From: Colletotrichum lupini
Lineage: Eukaryota > Ascomycota > Sordariomycetes > Glomerellales > Glomerellaceae
Length of the DNA stretch: 64,000 nucleotides
Assembly: GCF_023278565.1 (NCBI RefSeq)
Contig: NC_064682.1
Span: 1,736,001-1,800,000 of the forward strand
Direction of reading: 5' to 3'
Each line of letters begins with the position of its first letter. The first letter of the stretch is position 1. The position numbers and the translations under genes are program-made. Below the pieces are notes generated by a model. The model was not told where the DNA came from and searched no databases. It was given only the letters and a program-made list of their open reading frames with translations. This document shows, piece by piece, positions 1 through 9,525 of the stretch.

Positions 1-348
1 TTATGAATTTTGGAAAATGAAGCCCAAGGCTTTTTTCCTTCGGCCTTTAAAAAAAAAATGGAGGAAGGGGGGAAGTGCTTTATCTGCCTGCCAAGGAATT
101 GCGTGATGGTCTGGTAAGGTTTCCGATGATATAGCATTATGGTGAATATTTAGGTTTGATATTTTTCTTGGTGTTTCTAGATTTGAATATGCGCGCATTG
201 TACCTAAATGTCGATACTCTCTACTTTTTTGTGTGTCTGCCTTGCCTTTTGTTTCCAAACTGCCATCCGTAACTGCCGGCGCCCCGGTCTCAACCTACCA
301 GCCCCAAGAAAGGGAAGCCGAAGGGTTCAACAGAGGGGGAAGAACGCC
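1..348. other. Intergenic, 3' side of the SurE-TTL gene
   Basis: No coding region is supported here. The stretch lies downstream of the stop codon of the minus-strand SurE-TTL gene and would hold its 3' UTR. Short open frames on both strands lack any family resemblance. Confidence 0.5.
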
Positions 349-3175
349 TTACCGTCTGCCCAAATCAACCCGTCTAACATGAACCATGTCTCCATCTGTA
401 GCACCACCACCACCGCCACCGACGGGCTCAACACCAAAGAACCCACCAACGGCCTTCCTCAACGTCTCCTCCCAGAACCCGGCCACCACGCCCCTGAGGT
501 CCCCGCCCGTCTGCTTGAAATCCGGGAAGGAATTCACCTCGAGCAGCCAGGGCCTAGCCTCCTCGTCGACGAGGAAATCCAGGCCAAACACCTCAAACGC
601 GTTACCCAGAGGCTGGAAATGGATCGTCATCTCCCGCGCCGCGGCTTCAAAGACGTCGCCCGTGACGTCGCATATCCGCGCAAAGATGCGGTCCGCCGTG
701 GCGGCGGGGAGACCGGAAGAAGAAGACGAAACGAGATCCCAGAACTGCTTCACGGGCGGCAAGGCAGATTCGCCTCCTCCCTGTAGGCAGGTGTTGGTCA
801 GGTGGCCGTCCAGGTCCGCGTCCTCCCACGGCGCGCGGTAGGTCTTGCCCGCGAAGAGCGCCAGCATCGGCTTGTAGACGTAGACGTCGAGGCTCCCGAC
901 GCAGAGGACGTACGTGCGGATGTGGAACTTGCGGGCGTCGGAGGGCAGGAGGAGAGGCGGGTGGATGTACGGCTGGGCGACGAAGTGGCGGAGGTGCGAG
1001 GTCGTGATGTAGTCCCCTCCTCCTTCGCGGTCACCGGCGGCGGTAGCAGCTCCCTCTTCTCCGTCTTCGTCGTCGCTGTCAGGCCTCTCCTCCTCCCACT
1101 CATCAAAGATACCCTGCAACTCCTCCATCGAACTAAACAGCCGAATCCCCTGCCCGCGATCACTCATCCCCGGCTTCAGAATCCACCACTCCTTTTCGCT
1201 CTCCTCTTCGATCCCTTCGTTCTTGTCCATGCTCTCCCGCAGATCAAACGCCTCGACGAGCGCGTCGTCGAGGAACTCGGCGTAGTCCACCTCAAAGTGC
1301 TCCCCGCGCTTGACGTGCGTCTTGAGCGACGAGGAAGGGTGCTTGGCGATCCAGTGGTCCACCGTCGACGACAGGTAGTGTTTTCGAATCAGGGCTTTGC
1401 GGATGACGTAGCTGTTTACGAGGGACGTGGTCGGGTGCGCGGCGACGTGGTCGAAGTCGAGGGACTCGTAGGGCGCGATGTGCAGGATCTTCGTGTCGGG
1501 CGAGGGGAGGCTGACGGCGAGTTTCGCGGCGTTCTCGGCGTCGTCGTTGGCGGTTTCCTGCGGCGCGGGGAGGAGAGAGTATGCTCCAGGGAAGAGGCGT
1601 TCCATGGCCTCGAGGATGAGCGGTTGGACGTACGGGTCCTCGTAGTTGATGATGGCGTGGAACTTTGGGTTTGCGACTGTCGTCTCCGTCGTCGTGTCAG
1701 TGGTCGACTGCTGCCGGGCACCAAAGGTGGAACTTCGCATAGGAAGTCTGGTCGACGAGCGAGTGATTTCTGTCTCTGCCTTTGCAGGCGCCTCAGCTTG
1801 CGGGCTGTCACTACAGATGATAAAGGGGGTAAGAATATGATTCTCGTAATGATTTATTGTCTTCTCCAAAAAGCAATCGAGAGCGGTAAGAGTACATGCC
1901 GAGCTTGCCCCCAAGAGGAGTCCCTCTATATGTCTTGATCGTCTCTTTCATCTCGAGCTCTTTACGCTTCATGCATCCGTGTAATAACGCATCCTGACAT
2001 CCTACCCCGGCTACATCGCCATGTCACGCTCTCTCTCTCTCTGTCTTTGTATCTCTTTCTCGCTGACACAGTGCTCAAGCGCACCTACATCTCTTCAAAT
2101 ATCAAGGGCTCACTTACAGAATCAACTCCTTTTGATGGAGTTCCTGGGCAGCATGCCAGAAGTTGGCCTTCAGGGGCGTCACACTATGGGTAGTTAGCAT
2201 AAGCAGTTCCAAGAAGGCGTCCATTTCATCAATATCAGGTCGTGGCATCACATACCTCGTGTAGCCCTCTTTGACAGCCCATCCATCATTGCCAGGGGCA
2301 GCCTCTTCAACGCTCTGATACACATCTGTAAATCTCGGCGCCCACTTGAAGTGCTTGTGTCGATGGCCCTTGGCAACTTCACCCCCAGCCTTTGCCTCCT
2401 CGCCCTGCTTCGGCTTCTCAGCAGACGTCTCCCCAAACGCGCCCTCTCGAATCTTCTCCTCCTCCTCATCCTCGTCGCCAGCATCACCATCAATCTCCTG
2501 GAAACAGCTGCCATCGCGCCAGTAGTTCTGCAGCATATTCGTAAAGTACGTCTTGTGCGTCTCGACGCCCTCCACAAGCGGCACGTTGACGCTGTACAGG
2601 TCCACCTCGTCACCCGCAGGCCACTGCTGGTACAGCTTCTCAATGACCTTGACCGAGTGCCGCGCGGCGCCCTCGATGATGACGGGGTCGTGGTTCCGCG
2701 AGAAGAACGCGTAGCTCAGCGCAATCGCCTTGCTCTTACACACCGCGGCTTCGAGGGCGCCGCCCAGCGTGCCGGAGCTCAGCGCGAACACGGCCGTCGT
2801 GTTGCGGCCGTAGTTGGGCCCGCTGACGACCAGGTCAACCGGCCCGCGCTCCTGGAAGAAGTGGTGCAGGCCGATCTGTACGCACGACGCTGGGGTGCCG
2901 TCGACGAGGATCCACTCGTCGTCGGCGCCGTTGGCCGAGGGCCGGGTCGTGGTCGTGCCCTCGGTGCCAAAGAGGCCTTCAGTAGAAGGGCGGTAGTAGA
3001 GCGGCTTGACGGTTTGGCCGATCATGTGCGCCTTGCCGATCCAGGAGCGCTGTGTGTGCGGGAGGCAGACAGAGACGACATGGCCGGCTTGCTGGAGCTG
3101 GTGGACGAGGGAGTGGACGTAGGGGGAGGAGTGAGGTGATGGCGGGCCGTCGTCATTGGTGAGGAGGATGTGCAT
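349..3175 (-). CDS. PBY1: SurE phosphatase/nucleotidase - tubulin-tyrosine-ligase-like fusion (Pby1-like)
   Basis: Two open frames on the minus strand join into one gene: exon 1 is 3175-2118 and exon 2 about 1810-349. The donor GTAAGTG starts at 2117; acceptor TAG ends at 1811, with an in-phase CAG alternative ending at 1805. Both restore the frame and give about 837-839 residues. Exon 1 begins with the SurE signature LLTNDDG (Asp8-Asp9), followed by VDGTPASCVQIGL and VSGPNYGRNT, the metal and phosphate site of SurE acid phosphatases/nucleotidases. Exon 2 carries an ATP-grasp tubulin-tyrosine-ligase-like domain: FHAIINYEDPYVQ, WILKPGMSDRGQGIRLF, RKFHIRTYVLCVG, LTNTCLQ and FEVFGLDFLVDE followed by LLEVNSFPDF. 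Yeast PBY1 has the same SurE-then-TTL order and is a P-body-associated protein. The real substrate of the TTL part is unknown. The linker is Ser/Thr rich. The intron of about 306 nt is long for this genome and could hide a microexon; two separate genes is the less likely alternative. Confidence 0.85.
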
Positions 3176-4203
3176 GGTGACAGCTGGCTTACGCTTTGCG
3201 CTGTTGAAGTGAGTTGAGTTGAGGTGAGTTGAAGGTTGGTTGGTAAGGTATAGTTTGAAGAGGGAAGTTGAAAGTCAAAAAGATTTCGGAGTCGAGGAAA
3301 TTGCCCCGCGGCAAGACGTGGATGGCGGGTCTTGGCTTAACACTAAGGTGCTGGATGACCACGAGACTATTTGGGCACGAGTTGGAAACTTTGGACAAAA
3401 GTCACTCGATGTCGTAAACTCCAGTAAATGCTATGACGCTTGAGATGAGGAAGATGAATTACCACCTAGCAAGTGAGTGTCTGGATGAGGGAACTCGAGA
3501 CAGACTCTCAGAGCGCAAAGTGGGATGGAGGGGTTGCAATAGTGGGGCAAGTTGACGTTTGCTGGACACGGAAGGATACCCGGTGCCCGCTCTCGGAGGG
3601 GAACGGCACCTCCAGCCAACGTCGGGCCTTCCCACATCACCGACGTGGTCAGGCTCTTTCTTGGCTTACATGATTATCCGGGGTGACTGATTCATCGCAA
3701 GAGTATTCTCTAGCTGTACGTAATGTTACGAACTTGTTTGTGATCGAGATTCGCTTCAAAATTCACAGGCAGTTCAGAAACGCAATGATGCTATGTAAAA
3801 TCGTTCGTATTGTTCGTGTTGACCTGGTCTGCAGACTTTTGGGAGCTAATCGCAGCCCTCTTCCTACACGCAATCTCAGCCCTTGGTGGAAGGCTTAACA
3901 AACGCCGTAATCCCAATCCTTCCTCGCAGGCTTTACAAATCTTGTCCCATACCCAGTGAAACAAAAAGTCTACCCTAGTAGAAAAAGGGCATCCGACTGA
4001 GGATACCGCTAGTATCCCACAGCCACCTTTTCCCTTGTCCAGAAAGTGAAGTAAAGTAGGTAACCATTACACAAAAGCCTATCGAGAATTGTGCTTTCCT
4101 CCTCCCATAATCCTGATCGAAGCGAAGTAATGACCCAGACTCCAAGTCGCTAGGTCGTGCAACGATCGATACTCAAAGATGAATTGTTCGTACAAGTTTG
4201 AAA
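3176..4203. other. Intergenic region upstream of the SurE-TTL gene
   Basis: About 1 kb between the SurE start codon and the stop codon of the next minus-strand gene. It should contain the SurE-TTL promoter and the 3' UTR of the neighbour. I see no conserved open frame and no RNA gene. Confidence 0.5.
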
Positions 4204-5549
4204 TCAAGTACGAGTTCGCTTAGAAGCAGAAGCTTCGAGCTCGTCGCCCGCTCGCTTCGTAACACTGCTTCCATGGCGGCTCTTGACACGCGGCCAGTCG
4301 TCAAAGGGACTCGCACGAGTCTTGCGTTTGATCGGTGACGGTTCTTCCGCCTTCAATCCCGAGCGAGTGGTGCGTCTGGTCGACGGTGGGGTTGCGACCG
4401 TCGGGCCAAACTTGGGTGCCTTGGGAGTTGCTGGAGCCTCTTCCTCGACCTCAGCCGGGGTTTCTGGTGCTTCCTCAACCTCCTCGTCGTCCTCGAGATG
4501 GTGATCTTCGATGTCGGTAACAGCCTCCTCTTCCTCGAGAGTGATACCTGTCGCAGGGGCCTTGGGTGCGACAGGGAAAAGTAGGCGCGGCTTGATGGCA
4601 GAACGCGGGAGCGGTCTACGAAGGCGAGATTCGCTTGAGCTGCCCTCTTCGTCGTCTTCATCTTCGGGCTCAGCAAACTTGCGGAAGATCTTCTTTCCAC
4701 GGCTGTGCTGGCGATTAGTAAAGTCCTTTCCTTTCTCTTGCAGATGTGCGGGCCAACTTACAATACATACACCATGCCATCCTCACGCTGAAGCGCATCG
4801 TCAACGCCCTGCGCTGCTTCTCCTGGAATCGCGACTTTGCGCTTGCTGCGGCGGCGCGGGGGCTCTCTGTCGACGGTGACGCTATCGCCATAAAACGGGT
4901 TGTCCACGCTGGAGTCGGGCACAGGAACGCGGTCTTGCGAATCGGTGAAGATCTCAATCTTCTCTTCTACTTCGGTTGCCGTGAAGCTCTCCAACGGATT
5001 GCCAGAATACTTCTTCGGGGATCGCTTTTTCTTGGGTGTGACCAACGCCTCGTCGTCGTTAGCGAACAGATTGCGCGCGACCGACTTGATGTGCGCAGTT
5101 TGCTTCTCGGTAGGTGCCTTCTTGGGCGTCTTGGCTGGCGTGGGCAGCATGCCGTTGCGACGAGTCGAGGCGGTGTGGTTCGATTGGCGATCCATCTTGT
5201 CAATACCGAGCGACGATGCAGCGTGGGACGAGCTGTCAGCGGCTAGAAACCCAGAAGCGCGACGAACAGAATCTTGCGCAGGTTGGCGCTTCTTTTGAGG
5301 TGTAGCGGCAGGCGACATGATAGCTGTGGCTGCGGAAGGTGCGATGGACTTGCGAGTTGATCGAGGAGGACTGCGGTGAGTTGGTGGTTGCGGAGAAGGA
5401 GTTCGGTTTGCAGCTCGACGAGATGAGATACGTGCCGACTTGCGAGGAGAATAAGGCTCCCAGTTGTCGCTCCAGCCGTGTCTGGGTGTTGGTGGTGTGC
5501 GAATGGAAGGGGGAGGTGAAGGTGTTGATGCTGCGAAGGCGGTGGCCAT
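4204..5549 (-). CDS. Hypothetical basic/acidic nuclear protein with many S/T-P sites
   Basis: Two exons, 5549-4762 and 4702-4204. The intron is 59 nt with donor GTAAGTT, branch-like ACTAATC and acceptor CACAG. The join is in phase (TT|C, Phe) and gives 428 residues. I do not recognise the family. Residues 1-100 are proline-rich and basic with SPRK, TPSPQP and TPQKK motifs, and further TPAKTPKK and TPKKKRSPKK motifs follow, so many minimal CDK sites (S/T-P-x-K/R) and nuclear localisation signals are visible. A central segment (SGNPLESFTATEVEEKIEIF, then SSVDNPFYGD) looks ordered and is a likely conserved core. The C-terminal half is strongly acidic (EPEDEDDEEG, then EDHHLEDDEEVEE) and ends in a basic tail. 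It shares a divergent promoter containing perfect MCB boxes with DUO1. I infer a chromatin or mitotic role from composition and context only. Confidence 0.8.
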
Positions 5550-6603
5550 TGTGTCGAAAAGGGCAGGCAGGCAGCCCGGGTCGTCTGGTGGTGGTGTACC
5601 GTTCCTTCCTATTCAGATTTCTTTGACTTCAATTGCGCATGCAACTGTTGATCAAGGTGAGAGGGCGCGCGGATCGGTTTTTTTTAGCGTCGGGTTGTGG
5701 TTGCCGCCAAGGTGAGGTGGTGATGATGTTAGAGGGGGATAAGGTGATGTAGGTGAAAGACTCTAGATGGACTCCGGCAATCAGAGTATCAAGAGATGAA
5801 GCGACCTGATGAGTTTGAACAATACTAGGCAACTGCACAGAGGTTGAAACGGTTCAGTTTGTGATATCTCTGGTTGCTCTGGCTACAGGTGATGCAAGTG
5901 AGAAGTGGATGTGTGGAATGGGGTGGATGTGTGGAATGGGATGGATGATGTTCGCGATCATGGGGCGGCAGTTGGGATGCAATAGGAAATGGTCTCAAAA
6001 AACGTGGGAAGAGGCTGGAGGCTGGGAAATGTAGAGGCTGGGGACGGGGTAAGGTGAGGGTGAGCCGAGTGTTTTGCAGCGCACCAGCCCCAGCCCCCCG
6101 TTTTGCACCTGCACCTCACCACTCAAGCCTCATTTCTCTCTGTAAATTAAGCGAACCCCACCATAGCAGCGGGGACGCGTTGACGACTCAGGAGACGCGA
6201 ATTTTCGCGTATAATCAACAGCGCTCGAATGGGCGAGCACTGTCACTATCCAGGTCCTACTTTCTAAGGTACACGCTGAAGCTGGTGTACTAGGTAAAGC
6301 ACAGGCCACTGTACACCTATTCGTACCTTTGGCACCACAGTGTCTCCACTCCTGAGTGCCCCTCACTCGTTGCATCCCACATTTTCCCCCAAGCGACCGA
6401 AGACCTCTAAACCAAAAAGTCTTAATCCATCAACAAATAACGTCACACTCCGTCTTGCGCCGCGCTTCCTGACAGCACGAACAAGCCAGACTGCGCTTCA
6501 AACGGAACGTCCCCTCATCCAAGTCTGGACCGACAATCGCCGAATAGAACAGAGCCACAACCAATCTGTGGCTGCAGCTGAACGCCCAAGTGCCCCTACC
6601 ACT
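5550..6603. promoter_or_regulatory. Divergent promoter of the nuclear-protein gene and DUO1, with MCB cluster
   Basis: About 1.05 kb between two divergent start codons. ACGCGT lies at 6175-6180, and at 6195-6210 ACGCGAATTTTCGCGT has inverted arms ACGCGAA/TTCGCGT around a 2-nt spacer. ACGCGT-type sites are known binding sites of the fungal MBF factor at G1/S genes. Use of these sites here is inferred. A long open frame enters from 6340 upstream of the DUO1 ATG, but its upstream part is not coding-like. Confidence 0.55.
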
Positions 6604-7346
6604 ATGGCAGACTACACCGACGATTCCATCACCGAGGACATATGGGCATCTCCTGGCCCCGAGGGCAGAGGTGCACCTCCCTCCGAGCGGCCCGAAACCC
6701 CTAGAACACCAAAGACACCCAAGACACCAAAGACGCCAGCAAATCAGACTCACAATGCCCCATATGACAGAGAGGCTTCTTTGCGGAAAGAATTGGAGGG
6801 GGTGCGGAACATCAATGCTGCCATTGAAGGCATAATCAGCACCCTTGACAAGGCCAAGGGCAACATGAATGTGCGTCGCCCCGCGAGAAGCTTCTCTGAA
6901 ATGAAACCAACTGACCTCGCCCTCAGACTGTTGGCAGCACCGTGTCAAACGCATCCACACTCCTCAACACCTGGACCCGAATCCTCTCCCAAACCGAACA
7001 CAATCAGCGACTCATTCTGAACCCTAACTGGCAAGGCGCAAGTAACGACTTGGTACAACTGGAGGCAGAGACTCTACAGAAGCAGCAGCTTGCCGAGAGA
7101 CGGGCGGCTGAAGAAGAGAGGCGACGCGAAGCGGCTCGGAGGAAGAGAGAGGAGGAAGACGAAGAGCGACAGAGACAGGCGGCAGTCGGCAGCGCACCAC
7201 GTGGCCGGGGAGTTTCTCGTGGGCGTGTGCGAGGCACCTCATCAGCAACCCGCGGTCACAGCTACTCGAGTAGCACATCGAGGATCGGCAGGGGCGCGGC
7301 GAGCGTTCGCGGTGGATATCGGGGCCGAGCTAGAGGTACGGAGTAA
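6604..7346 (+). CDS. DUO1: DASH/Dam1 complex subunit Duo1
   Basis: Two exons, 6604-6870 and 6927-7346, with a 56-nt phase-0 intron (donor GTGCGT, branch CTGACC, acceptor CTCAG), giving 228 residues. The Duo1 core spans residues of roughly 50-125: LRKELEGVRNINAAIEG, LDKAKGNMN, then across the junction TVGSTVSNASTLLNTWTRIL and QTEHNQRLILNPNWQGAS. This is the helical Duo1 domain of the microtubule-ring DASH complex that couples kinetochores to spindle microtubules. An N-terminal TPKTPKTPKTP repeat offers proline-directed phosphorylation sites. The C-terminal third is a charged coiled coil (ERRAAEEERRREAARRKREE) followed by an RGG-like Arg/Gly tail. The ATG at 6604 is chosen because MADYTDDSITEDIW starts the conserved part. 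The gene is convergent with RNH202, the stop codons being only 78 bp apart. Confidence 0.92.
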
Positions 7347-7424
7347 GGGGACGATACATTTTGTTTGTGAACGAGTACCGATACCCAAAAATGATTGCAT
7401 TCAAATGGTCGGCCGCCGGCTAGC

Positions 7425-8720
7425 CTATTTCTTCTTGAAGAAGTCGCTCATTTTCTTCATGCCCGTGGTGTTGACCTTGCCCAAGGCCTTCACGCCTCGC
7501 GTTTGACTGGCCTTCTTCTTCTTTTCCTCTTCCATCTTGCGCTTCTTCTCAGCGCGGGCCTCCTCCTCTTCCTCGTCGAGCATGCGTTTCCTCGAGTAGT
7601 CGGCCATGGAGCGAGATGAGGCAGCTTCTGCGCGAAGCTTGGTGAGCTGGACCACATATTCGTCCAATGGCGAGAAGTCGACGCCTGAAGTTTCCTTATC
7701 GGCAAGGAGCTTCTTCAAAATCAACGCCATGCCTGGCGCAACATAGCTCGAGCAGATGAAGCTGAAGGCAACTTTGAGTCGTTGCAAGCTGGTCACCTCG
7801 GCGGATGCTTGGATAGCACTAACGACGGTCTCTTCGGCTACTTCTCCATCGACCGATGTGGCTGCTGTGGAAACATTGGATGTAGCTGAGGCTTTGCTGT
7901 CAACAGTCGAGACGGATGACTGGGATTCACCAGTTTCGTTCGACGGTGTCGACGTATTCGCTGTGTTCGCAGCCACTTCCACCTTGACAGCTTGTGACTT
8001 CTGAACTTGAATAGGAGCTTCCAAGACTTTCTTGACAAACTTCTCGTCCATGCTGGCGGGGAGTCCCTTGGAGCTCATGGACCGTGCCTTCGCGAGAATC
8101 TGAAGAACAAGCTTCTTCTCGCTCAGCCGGTACATCTTCTCATCGCCAGCATCGACGGTATCACACACGACCTCCATGCGTGACTCGAGGAGCGCTCTCG
8201 TCTTGGGGCATCGCAGAGCTTCGGACATGTGAGAAGACGAAGTCGAGACTGCATCGAAGTGATCGTCGCTGGAAAGGAATAGTCGCTTCGTGTCTGTTGG
8301 CTTCGCGGTGCCAAATAGGCCTGGAACCAGTAGGAACAGAGGATCCACAGCTGTCGCGACAAAAAGGTCGGCGCTATTGGTGACCTGGGCTTCAAGCCGA
8401 GATTCGTCCTTTTCATCCGTCTCCTCCAGTGTGCAAGCGGTCGTCTCAATCATCCAGCTCCTTGGTGTCGTCTTCGGCGCAGCAACCTTTGTGAACTCGT
8501 AGATGCCTGTCTCCGAGCAAAGCAGGTAGCGGGTGGGCTTGGAGTAGCGAGGGTTGGGAAGAGAGACGATGCGAGCCTCACGGGTAGCTTTTTGGGGGAT
8601 TATGAACAGCTGGGGAGCGCTTGACGACTCTTCGGGTAGAGTGTATTTGGCCGTCGAAGAGGCATTGCTCGACTCGGTCTTTGCCGCCGGTGCGGCCTTG
8701 GTCGCTCTTGTTCTCGCCAT
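7425..8720 (-). CDS. RNH202: Ribonuclease H2 subunit B (Ydr279/Rnh202 family)
   Basis: Single exon of 431 residues when started at 8720 (MARTRATKAAPAAK). An in-frame ATG at 8762 would add 14 residues with no visible conservation. RNase H2 removes ribonucleotides and RNA from DNA in the nucleus; subunit B is structural. The N-terminal triple-barrel region is visible as LFIIPQ, RIVSLPNPRYSKPTRYLL, NSADLFVATAVDPLFLLVPGL (written here as adjacent motifs) and DDHFDAV. A helical region follows (DEKMYRLSEKKLVLQILAKA). After a Ser/Thr-rich linker comes LQRLKVAFSFICSSYVAPGM, typical of the family's wHTH part. The C-terminus is a charged helix ending in MKKMSDFFKKK, a PCNA-interacting (PIP-box-like) tail as in other RNASEH2B proteins. 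It shares a divergent promoter with MCM10. Confidence 0.9.
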   Translation of the reverse strand: MARTRATKAAPAAKTESSNASSTAKYTLPEESSSAPQLFIIPQKATREARIVSLPNPRYSKPTRYLLCSETGIYEFTKVAAPKTTPRSWMIETTACTLEETDEKDESRLEAQVTNSADLFVATAVDPLFLLVPGLFGTAKPTDTKRLFLSSDDHFDAVSTSSSHMSEALRCPKTRALLESRMEVVCDTVDAGDEKMYRLSEKKLVLQILAKARSMSSKGLPASMDEKFVKKVLEAPIQVQKSQAVKVEVAANTANTSTPSNETGESQSSVSTVDSKASATSNVSTAATSVDGEVAEETVVSAIQASAEVTSLQRLKVAFSFICSSYVAPGMALILKKLLADKETSGVDFSPLDEYVVQLTKLRAEAASSRSMADYSRKRMLDEEEEEARAEKKRKMEEEKKKKASQTRGVKALGKVNTTGMKKMSDFFKKK

Positions 8721-9525
8721 GACGAAGATGATGTGTGTAGGAGTTAGGTTGATGATGTTCAAGGAGTGATTTACACCAAAAAATAGACCAATTGACCCAA
8801 AAAGAACGGCTTTTGATTGTGTGAGGGGTCTAAGAAAGATCGGTGGTGAGTTGAAGTCTGAATGGGAGCAGCCCAGCTGGTGGTGGTCAAAAGTGAGTGG
8901 GACGAAGATACCTGGTACTTTCCTCTGAGATCGGTCGTCTTTGGACTGAGAAGTTAATAGGACCCTTTCTGTCTGTGCTGTGCTCTTACGCGACGACGCG
9001 CCGGGTTCAAATATAAAGTGGATCGCGTCGTCTGGGGCTTGGCGCGACTACAGCCAATGGAAACAGGGAAAAGTCATCGACTACTCCACGTCAAACTCCT
9101 CTTCTCAGGCTAGTCTGACCAGGCTTATCGTGACGACGAGGTTCAGATGCGACAATTCGATAACGATTTCGAGGCATTCTTACCGCACTATTCGCACTCT
9201 TGCTTTATTCTGTTTTAGGCGGTCATTTGGCTCACCAACTTCGACGTCACTCCTTTAGCCGCACCTCACACCCTTCTCATCAGTCGCTATCGTCTCCTTT
9301 TCTTTGTCCGCTTGCTGTTTATTTGCCAGCACAGACCCCTCGTCTCGACTTTCAATCCAGTCTTGCGCCGGACGAAGCTGACAAGGCCGGCTGGCGGGTC
9401 ATGGGCTTGTGGCGTTAAAGCTCCATTAAGCGGTCTTTTCCGGAAGGCGGACTGGACATACGACAGCTACGCCCTCGACTACACCATTGTGATACCCCGG
9501 CGAGATGCCTCCTGGTTCGTAATGA
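8721..9525. promoter_or_regulatory. Divergent RNH202-MCM10 promoter with ACGCG motifs
   Basis: About 0.8 kb between two divergent replication genes. ACGCGA at 8988-8993, ACGCGC at 8996-9001 and TCGCGT at 9023-9028 cluster within 41 bp. They resemble MBF (MCB) sites. Function is inferred from the motif and from the gene pair. Confidence 0.45.

Noticed and set aside
802..1938. 378-codon plus-strand frame opposite the TTL exon
   Set aside because: Arg/Val-rich antisense shadow; the minus strand has clear ATP-grasp motifs.
2351..3139. 262-codon plus-strand frame opposite the SurE exon
   Set aside because: Antisense of a conserved SurE domain, without any motif of its own.
6340..6603. N-terminal extension of Duo1 from an upstream ATG at 6340
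   Set aside because: Low-complexity, unlike Duo1 proteins, and it runs through the promoter just downstream of the MCB cluster; the ATG at 6604 starts the conserved part.
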